A stretch of DNA of 22,763 bases from Treponema sp. (GCA_017849315.1 JAFIHQ010000153.1:1-22763), one strand, 5' to 3'. Positions 12,781-20,722 are shown, counted from the first letter of the stretch. Numbers and translations: made by a program. The notes: generated by a model from the sequence alone, not told the origin.

Positions 12781-15174
12781 ATGGCATACGTCAAAAAACT
12801 TTTTGCCGACAATTTTCTTTACTATGCCTCATATGTCATAAAAGACAGGGCAATTCCCGACCTGGACGATGGCCTAAAACCTGTCCAGCGCCGCATCTTG
12901 CACTCGCTTTTCGAAATGGACGACGGCAAATATCATAAAGTCGCCAACGTCATTGGGCACTGCATGCAGTACCATCCGCATGGCGATCAGTCCATCGGGT
13001 CTGCGCTTGTCGTCCTCGCCAACAAAGGCCTTTTTATCGACAGGCAGGGCAATTTCGGCAATATCTTCACCGGCGACGAAGCTTCCGCACCGCGCTATAT
13101 CGAATGTCGCGCATCGTCATTTGCCAAAGACGTTTTCTATAATCCCAAAGTCACGGAATATGTCGATTCGTACGATGGACGAAACAAGGAGCCTGTAAAA
13201 TTCCCTGCAAAACTGCCGGTTGTTTTGCTCATGGGAGCGGAGGGCATAGCCGTAGGGATGAGCACGAAGATATTGCCTCATAACCCGCTCGAAGTGATTC
13301 GTGCAGAAATAGCCTGTCTACAGGGCAAAAAGTTCGAACTCTACCCAGATTTTCCGACGGGCGGAATTATAGACTTGTCGGAATACAACGATGGAAACGG
13401 GCGCGTCAAGGTGCGCGCCAAGCTGGACACCTCCGACCCCAAAAAGATCGTCATTCGCGAAATACCATTTTCGTCCACGACGGAGACGCTCATCGCGAGT
13501 ATCGAGGCAGCGCAGCGTTCCGGCCAGCTCAAGGTCGCCTCGATCTCAGATTTTACCACCGACAAGGTAGAGATCGAAATTCGTCTGCAGCGCGGCGTGT
13601 ATACGCAGGACGTGGTTGACGCGTTGTACGCTTTTACCGAATGTGAGCAGAGTATCTCCTGCAATTGCCTCGTCATTCAGGACGAAAAACCCGTTATTAC
13701 GAGTGTATCGGAAATCGTTCGCCACCATGCAGGGCTATTGCTGTCCATTTTGCGCAAGGAACTCGAGATTGAGCGAAGCGAGATTCTCGACGCAATGCAC
13801 GCCCGTACTCTGGAGCGCATCTTTATCGAGGAGCGCGTCTACAAAAAAATCGAGACACAAAAGACGCAAGAAGCGATTTTTGCTGCCGTCCGGGAAGGGC
13901 TTATGCCTTATGTGCAGGAAATTGGTCGTGAAGTATCACACGAAGACATTGAACGGCTGCTTAAGATTCCTATTAGGCGTATTTCCTTGTACGACATCAA
14001 CAAGGCAAAGGAAGAGATGGATGAACTTGCAAGTCGCCTTGTGAGTGTAGAGAGCCGTCTTAAGAGCCTCGTAGAGTATGCCATCGAGTGCCTAAAAGGT
14101 TTAGGCAAAAAGCTCGAGCACGATTGGCCGCGCCGCACTAAAATCGAGCGCTTCTCCATGGTGGAGGCTAAGGACGTGGCGCGTCGCGATATTGCCTTGC
14201 GCTACGATGCCCAGACCGGGTATATCGGCACAGGGGTGTCTTCCGGAGAAAAAGTGCTCGAGGTTTCGGCATTCGACAGAATCCTCATCGTGCGGCGTAG
14301 CGGCCTCTACACGGTGGTACCGGTCCCCGAAAAGTTTTTTGTGGACCAGGGATTGCAGTGGGTGGTGGTCGCAAACAAGGACTATGTTGCCAATCAGATA
14401 CTTACAATTGTGTATAAGGCAGCCGAGACTGGGTATCCTTTTATAAAACGCTGTTCTATAAAGACTTGGATTACCGGCAAAGATTACTCGCTCATTCCCG
14501 GGGGAGCAGAACTGCTACTGTTCTCTACCGATCCAGAGCTTGTCTTTACGCTGACCTATGCAAAAAAGCCTCGAATAAAGAGAAACGAGGAGACCTTCCG
14601 GGCCTCCGATTGGCCGGTGCGCGGGTTACAGGCGCAGGGGCTTCGTCTTGCGACGCGGCAAGTGCTTCAAGCAAATATGGCTGCCGATGCCTCGGGAGGC
14701 ACTGCGACTCCTGCACAAGGGTTGCCTGTACCAGATTCGCCTTTGGAGGACACTCCGTCTCTGAACGCTTCTTCAGCTTCGAGGACCAGGGCCATAAGGC
14801 AAAAGAAGCAAGGTAAGCGCAGTGCCCCGCTCGCTACCCGCAATCCAAATGTGCAGGAGAACGAGACCGCCGGTGCAAAAACTGGGGGAGGGCAAACGGA
14901 GCAAACGCAAAGTTCTGCAGCCGAGACCGCCGCTCAAGCGGCTCAAACGAAAGAAAATGTCAACGCAGAACAGATTACCAGTAAAGAAGATCAAGAGACC
15001 AACGCAGATAATACCAAGGCCGACGAAAAGGGTAGGGGACTCCTCGCCAAGGTATCTAGACGCTTGGGTCGGCCAAGTTCTGCAAGTTCAGATTCAAGCT
15101 CATTCAAGGCCCAGGAGCTCGATTTTGGCGATGCCGACAAAATCGACAAAGCCGACAAAGGAGACAAGGAATGA
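12781..15174 (+). CDS. parC: DNA topoisomerase IV subunit A (ParC) with long low-complexity tail
   Basis: A 797-residue type IIA topoisomerase cleavage subunit. The opening ASYVIKDRAIPDLDDGLKPVQ and HPHGDQSIGSALVV (65-78) are typical, as is APRYIECR, where Y106 is the catalytic tyrosine. GAEGIAVGMSTKILPHNP follows. The C-terminal domain (about 480-625) is shorter than the GyrA beta-pinwheel and lacks a GyrA box, supporting ParC. From about residue 630 to the end, 165 residues are Ala/Thr/Gln/Glu/Lys/Ser-rich and predicted disordered. At the two quinolone-contact positions (S80 and E84 in E. coli ParC) this protein has Q70 and S74. AGGA lies six bases before the ATG, within short repeats (TAGGAATAC at 12758 and 12770). 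The last four bases overlap the hydrolase start. Confidence 0.93.
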   Translation: MAYVKKLFADNFLYYASYVIKDRAIPDLDDGLKPVQRRILHSLFEMDDGKYHKVANVIGHCMQYHPHGDQSIGSALVVLANKGLFIDRQGNFGNIFTGDEASAPRYIECRASSFAKDVFYNPKVTEYVDSYDGRNKEPVKFPAKLPVVLLMGAEGIAVGMSTKILPHNPLEVIRAEIACLQGKKFELYPDFPTGGIIDLSEYNDGNGRVKVRAKLDTSDPKKIVIREIPFSSTTETLIASIEAAQRSGQLKVASISDFTTDKVEIEIRLQRGVYTQDVVDALYAFTECEQSISCNCLVIQDEKPVITSVSEIVRHHAGLLLSILRKELEIERSEILDAMHARTLERIFIEERVYKKIETQKTQEAIFAAVREGLMPYVQEIGREVSHEDIERLLKIPIRRISLYDINKAKEEMDELASRLVSVESRLKSLVEYAIECLKGLGKKLEHDWPRRTKIERFSMVEAKDVARRDIALRYDAQTGYIGTGVSSGEKVLEVSAFDRILIVRRSGLYTVVPVPEKFFVDQGLQWVVVANKDYVANQILTIVYKAAETGYPFIKRCSIKTWITGKDYSLIPGGAELLLFSTDPELVFTLTYAKKPRIKRNEETFRASDWPVRGLQAQGLRLATRQVLQANMAADASGGTATPAQGLPVPDSPLEDTPSLNASSASRTRAIRQKKQGKRSAPLATRNPNVQENETAGAKTGGGQTEQTQSSAAETAAQAAQTKENVNAEQITSKEDQETNADNTKADEKGRGLLAKVSRRLGRPSSASSDSSSFKAQELDFGDADKIDKADKGDKE

Positions 15175-16172
15175 GTGTCTTTTTGCTTTGTTGTGCCATA
15201 CTATATGTTCTAAATATAATTATCTTTGCAATATATACTTATAGACAGGCTTTTTGTTGGAAAAACCAAACACTCGACTATACAAGGAATCACGGCCTTT
15301 CCAATGGCGATTTTGACCAGGCATACCTGGACCAGCCGTGGCAGGAATTCGAAGTTCAGTCGCCAAACGGGTACATGATTGCGTGTGTCGCTCTGGAGGC
15401 GCAAAATGCAGCTTGGAAAAGAGAGCAGCCCGAAGGCGAAGCGGGGCACGGCGGCCCACAGCAAGGTAGTGCGCCTGTTGCAGTTTTTGTGCATGGCATC
15501 GGCTGGACTCGTTATGGAATGTTTAAATACATGAAACATTTCACAGCGCGGGGTTGGACGGTCGTGGCGCTGGATTTGCCCGGTCATGGCAAGAGCGAGG
15601 CGCCGCGGCACTACTACCCGACCTTTGGTCATAACGAGAAGCACGACGTGGCTGCTGTGGTGGACTATGTGCGTACAAAATGGCCCAATGCCGAAAAAAT
15701 CGGCCTTCTTGGAGAATCGATGGGTGCGGGTACTGCGCTCGAGTACGCTCCTTTGGCAGACGGCAAGATCGATTTTGTAATTGCTGACTGTCCTTTTGAG
15801 AGTCTCGTGGGTGAGGTGGATTACCTCATGAGAGAAAAGCGTTGGATACCCGATATCGTCCAGGTGCCGGCGCTGTGGTTATTCGAATTGATTCCGCGTT
15901 TTACGAAGGGTTTTTGGGTAAAATCGATCAGTCCCAAAAACGATATAGTGTCATGTGTACTTCCAGTCCTTTTCGTTCATGGGCTTGAAGACACCTGGGT
16001 ACCCTACATATGGTCGTTGCGCATGTACGATTTGCGCAAGACTAAAGGTTGCGGACAGACCGAGATTTTTCTTGTTCCTGGTGCCAGACACACTGGTTCG
16101 GTGCGAGTAGACCCAGAAGGTTGGAATAGGGCGGTTTTTGGTTTTATAGACCGCGCCTGTCAAGTTGGTTGA
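15171..16172 (+). CDS. Membrane-anchored alpha/beta hydrolase
   Basis: A 333-residue protein. Residues 4-23 are a hydrophobic N-terminal anchor, so the catalytic domain probably faces out of the cytoplasm or lies along the membrane. The hydrolase fold has the oxyanion segment FVHGIGWT (106-113), LDLPGHGKS (134-142), the nucleophile elbow G-E-S183-M-G, the acid D274 in VHGLEDTWVP and H307 in PGARHTGS, giving a complete Ser-Asp-His triad. The layout resembles the lysophospholipase/Bem46-ABHD13 type of hydrolase; the substrate is unknown, and an acyl ester or thioester is only a guess. Its ATG overlaps the parC stop (ATGA), with GGAGACAAGGA upstream, so translation is coupled. A role in topoisomerase function is not suggested. 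Confidence 0.85.
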   Translation: MSVFLLCCAILYVLNIIIFAIYTYRQAFCWKNQTLDYTRNHGLSNGDFDQAYLDQPWQEFEVQSPNGYMIACVALEAQNAAWKREQPEGEAGHGGPQQGSAPVAVFVHGIGWTRYGMFKYMKHFTARGWTVVALDLPGHGKSEAPRHYYPTFGHNEKHDVAAVVDYVRTKWPNAEKIGLLGESMGAGTALEYAPLADGKIDFVIADCPFESLVGEVDYLMREKRWIPDIVQVPALWLFELIPRFTKGFWVKSISPKNDIVSCVLPVLFVHGLEDTWVPYIWSLRMYDLRKTKGCGQTEIFLVPGARHTGSVRVDPEGWNRAVFGFIDRACQVG

Positions 16173-16206
16173 GTCAGCGCGGACTTCTGATCCTTCTGAT
16201 CCTTCC

Positions 16207-16225
16207 AATCCTCAACTAGGATTTT
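16207..16225 (+). terminator. Weak terminator after the hydrolase gene
   Basis: AATCCT and AGGATT flank CAACT and are followed by only two more Ts. It is about 35 bases past the hydrolase stop and before the tRNA promoter, so the position is right but the stem and U-tract are short. Just upstream are three imperfect 9-bp repeats (TTCTGATCC twice, then TTCCAATCC, 16185-16211). Confidence 0.35.
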
Positions 16226-16237
16226 GGCGCATTCGTC

Positions 16238-16266
16238 TTGACAAAGAAGCCTTATGAGGGTAAATT
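16238..16266 (+). promoter_or_regulatory. Promoter of tRNA-Asn
   Basis: A perfect TTGACA (16238-16243), a 17-base spacer and TAAATT (16261-16266). Transcription would begin near 16273, about 37 bases before the mature tRNA. The leader forms a hairpin (TTGCTTT 16271-16277 with AAAGCAA 16288-16294) that could be removed by RNase processing. Confidence 0.65.
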
Positions 16267-16309
16267 CACATTGCTTTTGGGATTGCGAAAGCAAAGTATC
16301 TGGAAGCAT

Positions 16310-16382
16310 TCCCCTGTAGCTCAGTCGGCAGAGCAAGTGGCTGTTAACCACTGGGTCCGGTGTTCGAACCACCGCGGGGGAG
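16310..16382 (+). tRNA. tRNA-Asn (anticodon GTT)
   Basis: A 73-base cloverleaf. The acceptor arm pairs TCCCCTG with CGGGGGA (one U-G pair), the discriminator base is G at 16382, the D arm has GCTC/GAGC, the anticodon stem is GTGG/CCAC with the loop CTGTTAA giving GTT at 16343-16345, and the T arm is GGTGTTCGAACCACC. The CCA end is not encoded (GCAT follows), so it must be added by CCA-adding enzyme. It has its own promoter and terminator. Confidence 0.97.
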
Positions 16383-16417
16383 CATAAAAAGAGACGGAGT
16401 TGTTTCTCCCTTTATGA

Positions 16418-16452
16418 ATGAAGCCTTAGTAAGCTAAGGCTTCATTTTTTTT
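16418..16452 (+). terminator. Strong intrinsic terminator of tRNA-Asn
   Basis: A perfect 12-bp stem, ATGAAGCCTTAG (16418-16429) with CTAAGGCTTCAT (16434-16445), a TAAG loop and a run of eight Ts (16445-16452). It fits plus-strand transcripts. On the minus strand it lies 16 bases past the plsY stop and may also act there, although it lacks a U-tract in that direction. Confidence 0.92.
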
Positions 16453-16468
16453 GCTTATTGTCGAGTCA

Positions 16469-17101
16469 CTACCTTTTCCCAATTCGGCTTGGGATACTCA
16501 CGATGAACTGCCAAATTGGCTTCCTGCTAAAATAAAGCGTGCACAGACCGGCGGCAATGACCATACTCTCAACTTCCGCACTGGGGTGGAATGCAAGCAT
16601 CAGAATGGCCGACATGGTCAGAATTGTGGAGGGTATCCTCAGGCTCACATTTTTTCTAAAAAACGAAAAAATAATGATGGGCGCAACAACAAAAGAAATC
16701 AAAAGTTCGTAAGGGATAAGAAACGCATAGACACCCATGAGCGTCGCAGCTCCACGTCCTCCCTTAAAGCCAAAATACAAAGGATATCCGTGACCTATGA
16801 CAGCTCCGATGCCAATAAGCCCTACCTGAACGGTAGAGAATCCCAGTATTCGGCTGCTCACCAGCATGGGTACAAACGCTTTTGCCGCATCCAAAATTCC
16901 CGTGAGGATTCCCCAAGCCCGTCCGACTGTCCTAAAAGTGTTTGCTGCCCCTGGGTTGCGATTACCATTCGTGTAGACATCTGTTCCCCTACCACTGAGC
17001 TTTGCAAAAATAGGGGCAAACATTATCGAGCCACACAGATATCCTGCGACAATGCACAAAAGCCCAACTATCTCTGGGTTCATTGTATTGAGTGCATTCA
17101 C
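16469..17101 (-). CDS. plsY: Acyl-phosphate:glycerol-3-phosphate acyltransferase PlsY
   Basis: A 210-residue integral membrane enzyme. The three PlsY motifs are present: GSIMFAPIFAKLSGRGTD (24-41), GNRNPGAANTFRTVGR (46-61) and GHGYPLYFGFKGGRG (103-117), with several hydrophobic helices between. PlsY moves an acyl group from acyl-phosphate to the 1-position of glycerol-3-phosphate, giving lysophosphatidic acid, the first committed step of phospholipid synthesis. The second Gly-Pro of the first motif (usual GSIPFG) is Met here. The start is GTG at 17101 with AGGAGG seven bases upstream. It is the last gene of the fakA-fakB-plsY run, 71 bases behind the fakB stop. PlsX, the other acyl-phosphate source, is not in the window. 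Confidence 0.93.
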   Translation of the reverse strand: MNALNTMNPEIVGLLCIVAGYLCGSIMFAPIFAKLSGRGTDVYTNGNRNPGAANTFRTVGRAWGILTGILDAAKAFVPMLVSSRILGFSTVQVGLIGIGAVIGHGYPLYFGFKGGRGAATLMGVYAFLIPYELLISFVVAPIIIFSFFRKNVSLRIPSTILTMSAILMLAFHPSAEVESMVIAAGLCTLYFSRKPIWQFIVSIPSRIGKR

Positions 17102-17151
17102 GGCAGATCCTCCTTAGCAAGCTGGGCACCTGCTGAACCGTTAATCTACCC

Positions 17152-17181
17152 ATCAATCTAAATCAATCCAAATCAATCAAG
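17152..17181. repeat. 10-bp tandem repeat at the fakB-plsY junction
   Basis: Three near-identical 10-bp units (ATCAATCTAA, ATCAATCCAA, ATCAATCAAG) cover the fakB stop codon and the first bases of the gap. The repeat may have lengthened the intergenic gap by slippage; no function is evident. Confidence 0.6.
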
Positions 17182-18051
17182 GCAGAAAGAGACTCCGTAG
17201 GACTGCGGTCCGAAATAAATGGCTTCAACAAGGCGTGGCATGCCAATAATGCTTCTGTCGCAAGGAAATGCTGCCTTTAGTTTAGCCTGCAAATCCTCAA
17301 AAGCTGCAACATTGTCCTTAAAGTCAATGGCATTTATGAGTTTGACCCTCTGGGCGCCCTTTTCCTTCATCTTTTGCGACATCGTCTCCACAAGAAGCGA
17401 GTTTACCTGCTTAAAACTTCGTGCTTGCCCCACGGGCACTATAAGGCCGTCCGGATCGTCGCCAAAAAGACCAACGAGTGGCGTAATCCGGAATGCCGAG
17501 CCAAGCAAGGCCTTGGCCTTGCCGATTCTCCCACCTCTGTACAGATAATCCAGATCGGCCAACACGAAGAACGAAAAAGTATTCTGCACAACCTTCTTGG
17601 ACGCAGCCAGGAACTCGTCAAGATCGTTTGCTTTTTTGAGCTCGTCGATAAGGCGCAAGAGAACTGCTCCAACGCCGTTTGCAACTTGGCGTGTATCGAT
17701 GTTGACGATTGGTATAACGTTCTCATATTGCTTTTTCACTTGTTCGGCCATTTCAAAGGTCGCATTTGACATCTTCTGATCCATGAGTACATGTACAATG
17801 AGATCGTACTTGTTCTTGTTCTTTTCGACCGCATCGACAAGTTCTCCCCTAGCCAGGGTAGAACTCTTTGCAACGATTTTTTCTTTCTTGAACTTGTCCA
17901 CAAGCCACAAAGCACTGTGTTCTTTGGAATCGAAGTATTCTTGCCCGTCAACCAGGACTGGGTAATGGATAAACTCGATATCAGGGTAGTCTACTTGTTC
18001 ATTTGCAAGTCCCAAATTGTCGCCGACAATAATCAAAGTTTTCTCTTTCAT
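17173..18051 (-). CDS. fakB: DegV family fatty acid-binding protein (FakB-like)
   Basis: A 292-residue DegV-family protein. The family signature YLYRGGRIGKAKALLGSAF (169-187) with R172 and the following TPLVGL are clear. DegV/FakB proteins hold one fatty acid in a closed pocket and present its carboxylate to the kinase FakA. Two pocket motifs are altered: the usual T-S-Q-P-S loop is KSSTLARG (62-69) and the usual SxLSGTY helix start is MDQKMSNAT (90-98), so the acyl chain or head-group contact may differ. The position directly behind the FakA-like gene (60-base gap) supports partnership. AGGAGCGAGGT precedes the ATG at 18051. An AT-rich hairpin (18085-18111) lies between the two genes. Confidence 0.82.
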   Translation of the reverse strand: MKEKTLIIVGDNLGLANEQVDYPDIEFIHYPVLVDGQEYFDSKEHSALWLVDKFKKEKIVAKSSTLARGELVDAVEKNKNKYDLIVHVLMDQKMSNATFEMAEQVKKQYENVIPIVNIDTRQVANGVGAVLLRLIDELKKANDLDEFLAASKKVVQNTFSFFVLADLDYLYRGGRIGKAKALLGSAFRITPLVGLFGDDPDGLIVPVGQARSFKQVNSLLVETMSQKMKEKGAQRVKLINAIDFKDNVAAFEDLQAKLKAAFPCDRSIIGMPRLVEAIYFGPQSYGVSFCLD

Positions 18052-18084
18052 ACCTCGCTCCTGTTTGTAATCGCGCCTTGGACC

Positions 18085-18111
18085 TTTGTTTATTCAATAT
18101 ATTGAAACAAA
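18085..18111 (-). promoter_or_regulatory. Inverted repeat between fakA and fakB
   Basis: TTTGTT (18085-18090) and AACAAA (18106-18111) enclose TCAATA/TATTGA with a three-base bulge. It begins one base after the fakA stop codon and lies 34 bases before the fakB ATG. In RNA it could form a stem that sets the fakA/fakB ratio. It shares the TTTGTT/AACAAA arms with the repeat upstream of fakA (20123-20142), though the spacing differs. Confidence 0.45.
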
Positions 18112-19962
18112 TTATTCAAATGTAACAAGGAAGTCGCAATTGAACTGCCCACCATAGTATTCTTCAAGCGTAAGATCTTTGTGCGCAGCAATTACGCTTT
18201 CTTCAAGAAGCGGCTTGTTTTTCATGCTCTTACCTCGATACACCGTGACAAGTTCGGAATCCTTTCCAAGGCGGGCGATCGCTTTATCCAGTAAGGGCAG
18301 TGGCGAAGTTGCACCTGCCAGAAGTTTTTTGTTCGCAATAAGGCAAAAATCGCCTTTGTGGATAGGCTCGCATTCTTCTGTCTTGGCTTCCCTGATAATG
18401 CGGGTGATCTTGCAAAAACCGATGGCATCGAGATTCTTCATCATCATTTCAGCTGTTGTGTTTATGTCAAACCCGCGTGGAGTATGCGTGAGCATGCCAA
18501 TTATGGAAGGCATCGAGCCGCACTCAATGACGCGCACGTTCGACTTACTCAGGGAAGCAGCGTACTTTAGCGACATCAAAATATCGCTATCGTCGGCTAC
18601 TGCAATTACATTCTTGGCGTGTAACCGATTGATCTCTTGTACCAGCCTGTTTACCGAGGGCTTGTTTCTTCCATAATCGTAAACGTCGTCAGCACCAATA
18701 CTTAGGACAATTTTTGCAAACCCTTCACCGCTCACTATGCAGAAAACGCTGTTTTCCTTTTCGTATTTTATGGTGTCGTCACTAATAAAATTCTTGTGCT
18801 GCTTCTTCATGTCATCAATTTTGGAGAAGCCGATAGTACCGAACGACGATACGGCCTTGAACACTTCCTCTGGTTGGTTCGTATGCACATGAACCTTAAA
18901 AGCTGCTGGTGCGCCCAGCACAATGATGCTGTCTCCATAGCGCGCCAAGAGGCTATTTAGTTGCTGCTTGGTCACGTTGGAGTTTGGTGTGTTTAGAACG
19001 AACTCAGTACAGAATCTATATCGAATCTCTCCATCCCAGGTTTCGTCCAAGGCCTTGATGTTCTCCTTGATTTGCCTTTTTTCCTTAGCTTGAGGTCTCA
19101 AGTTCTGGAAGCGGAGAATGTTCTCGATTCCGGCCCGCAGCCGTGGGTTAGTGATATCCTCCAGTGGAATGCCTATATGCCTATGAAGACGGCTTCTATT
19201 TCCCGATTGCAAGGATGAAAGGATACCATTGAGATTCCGTCTCAATGCCCTGTTAATGGACAGGATTCTGGAAACTGCCAAGTTGTTCTGGGCTGTTGGC
19301 AGAATAGTGGCGCTCTTTTTTAAGCCTTCCAAAATGATAAGAAACCCTGCGGCGCCCGAGTCCACGACGCCCGCTTCTTTTAGCACCGGCAGCATCTCCG
19401 GGGTCTTGTTGAGCACATCCTTGAGTTTTGGAAGGCACTCCTGAATGATTTCCTCAGGATTCGCCAGCTCCGGAAGTGATGTCATGCGCAGCCTGAATTC
19501 ATCGGCAAATGCACGCATCATCGTAAGCATGGTGCCTTCCTTGGGTTCGAAAGTCCCTTCCCAAGCACTCTTATAGCCATTCTCCAGGGCTGCAAGGATG
19601 TTTTTGTTGGAAAAATCGTTATTTGCAAGCTTTTCAGCTACCCCTTTGCAGAACAAAGCAAAGATCACCCCAGAACAGCCGCGACTATGCAAGAGAAGCT
19701 CATTTGCAAACTCCTGAAGGAACTCGCCTGCATTTGCAGCATTTACCGAGCCTTCCTGCATCTTTGCCTTGATGCTCATGAGTGCTCCCTGGATCGTCAA
19801 TGTCAGATTGAGTCCTGTATCTCCATCTGGTACAGGAAAGACATTCAAATTGTTGATCTGGCCTGCATGGCGAGAAAGATAGGCACAGGTACTTCTGATT
19901 ACCTCGAAAGCCTCGGCAACGTCCAGTGGAATGCTCTGAGCAGAATCTTCATGTGTAGTCAC
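18112..19962 (-). CDS. fakA: Fatty acid kinase FakA-like (DAK2 domain, YloV family)
   Basis: A 616-residue protein. The N-terminal DAK2 domain (about 10-210) has NNLNVFPVPDGDTGLNLTLT (37-56) with the Mg-ATP acidic residues D46 and D48, SRGCSGVIFALFCKG (93-107), EGTMLTMMRAFAD and VVDSGAAGFLIILEG. The middle and C-terminal parts match the YloV layout: RYRFCTEFVL, GDSIIVLGAPAAFKVHVHTNQP and a C-terminal domain with YDYGRNKPSVNRLV. FakA phosphorylates fatty acid bound to FakB, giving acyl-phosphate. It is longer than the usual 550 residues, mostly through an insert at about 220-300. The GG of the usual GGQTMNPS is YGRNKPS here. Start is GTG at 19962 with AGGA six bases upstream. It heads the operon with fakB and plsY. 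Confidence 0.87.
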   Translation of the reverse strand: MTTHEDSAQSIPLDVAEAFEVIRSTCAYLSRHAGQINNLNVFPVPDGDTGLNLTLTIQGALMSIKAKMQEGSVNAANAGEFLQEFANELLLHSRGCSGVIFALFCKGVAEKLANNDFSNKNILAALENGYKSAWEGTFEPKEGTMLTMMRAFADEFRLRMTSLPELANPEEIIQECLPKLKDVLNKTPEMLPVLKEAGVVDSGAAGFLIILEGLKKSATILPTAQNNLAVSRILSINRALRRNLNGILSSLQSGNRSRLHRHIGIPLEDITNPRLRAGIENILRFQNLRPQAKEKRQIKENIKALDETWDGEIRYRFCTEFVLNTPNSNVTKQQLNSLLARYGDSIIVLGAPAAFKVHVHTNQPEEVFKAVSSFGTIGFSKIDDMKKQHKNFISDDTIKYEKENSVFCIVSGEGFAKIVLSIGADDVYDYGRNKPSVNRLVQEINRLHAKNVIAVADDSDILMSLKYAASLSKSNVRVIECGSMPSIIGMLTHTPRGFDINTTAEMMMKNLDAIGFCKITRIIREAKTEECEPIHKGDFCLIANKKLLAGATSPLPLLDKAIARLGKDSELVTVYRGKSMKNKPLLEESVIAAHKDLTLEEYYGGQFNCDFLVTFE

Positions 19963-20109
19963 GATTTTCCTACCAGTTTATTGTTATAAATGGCCGCAAA
20001 ACGCACGACATTGAAAGACTGCACTTAATGCAGCCATCTTGCTCCTGCTGCAATATACCCCATTCAATATAAAGCGTACTTCTTCGCTCTCATTGCTCTA
20101 ACAGCCTAA

Positions 20110-20142
20110 AATATAGCAGTTTTTTGTTCACGAAGGAACAAA
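20110..20142 (-). promoter_or_regulatory. Candidate fakA promoter and overlapping inverted repeat
   Basis: On the minus strand TGC-TATATT (20110-20118) makes an extended -10 about 150 bases before the fakA GTG. No good -35 is visible; in its place is a perfect inverted repeat, TTTGTTC (20123-20129) and GAACAAA (20136-20142), six bases apart, which suits a regulator that represses or activates there. The leader also holds a short hairpin (CTGCA 20019-20023, TGCAG 20029-20033). Confidence 0.4.
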
Positions 20143-20184
20143 TAAAGTAGATGTTGGAGCCCGTACAATAACCACGAGCCTGTG

Positions 20185-20218
20185 TTGACAAAATAATTAG
20201 TTTTCTTAATAATTAAGA
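20185..20218 (+). promoter_or_regulatory. MarR-gene promoter with palindromic operator on the -10
   Basis: A perfect TTGACA (20185-20190), a 17-base spacer and AATAAT (20208-20213). A perfect 15-bp palindrome, TCTTAATAATTAAGA (20204-20218), covers the -10. MarR dimers commonly bind AT-rich palindromes of this size, so this is a natural site for autorepression of the regulator and its exporter genes. Confidence 0.7.
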
Positions 20219-20240
20219 CATGGAAATATAAAGGAACGTT

Positions 20241-20702
20241 ATGAATAACATTGAAGACTCCGAGATGCTCCTTGATACCGTCACCAGCATTATGGACACC
20301 TTGCCCACGGTTTGGAATCGAATACGTTCAAATCTTAGGGCAGCAGCAATCAGGAAATTTGGGATCAGTTTGGACCAATTCCATACCTTGCGATACATAA
20401 GGCGCGGCTACGACACCGTAACGTCCTTGGCAGAAGTTAGGCAGATCAGCGCCCCTGCAACGAGCCAGGCCGTTGAAGTGCTCGTCCGGAAAGGACTTGT
20501 GACACGCACTCAACAGCAAGAAGACAGGCGTTGCGTTCGCCTTGCTCTAACTCCTTACGCCAGCAAGATATTGGACGAAAACTATGACGAAACCCTCGAG
20601 TGGGTAAAGCAAAAAATGCTTGGTATGACTCAAGACGATCTGGAAACGGTAAAGCGTGCCATGCAGATCCTGCAGTCAACTTTTTCACCTAAGGCGGAGT
20701 GA
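20241..20702 (+). CDS. MarR-family transcriptional regulator
   Basis: A 153-residue MarR protein: helical N-terminus (1-40) for dimerisation, winged helix at about 45-110 with the recognition region ISAPATSQAVEVLVRKGLVTR and the wing QQQEDRRCVRLALT, where the D-R-R tip is typical, then two C-terminal dimerisation helices. Family members act as repressors that leave DNA on binding small aromatic or lipophilic compounds, and often control exporters next door. AGGA lies about six bases before the ATG. It is followed directly by two ABC exporter genes; the first can be read from a GTG overlapping the MarR stop or from an ATG 20 bases on. Its likely operator is the palindrome at 20204-20218. Ligand unknown. 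Confidence 0.9.
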   Translation: MNNIEDSEMLLDTVTSIMDTLPTVWNRIRSNLRAAAIRKFGISLDQFHTLRYIRRGYDTVTSLAEVRQISAPATSQAVEVLVRKGLVTRTQQQEDRRCVRLALTPYASKILDENYDETLEWVKQKMLGMTQDDLETVKRAMQILQSTFSPKAE

Positions 20703-20722
20703 GACTATGCGGAGTAAGACTA

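Noticed and set aside
16451..17161. 236-codon open frame opposite plsY
   Set aside because: It is an antisense shadow of PlsY with all three PlsY motifs on the other strand.
20019..20033. Hairpin in the fakA leader as a terminator
   Set aside because: It has five pairs only and no U-tract; a minor structure.
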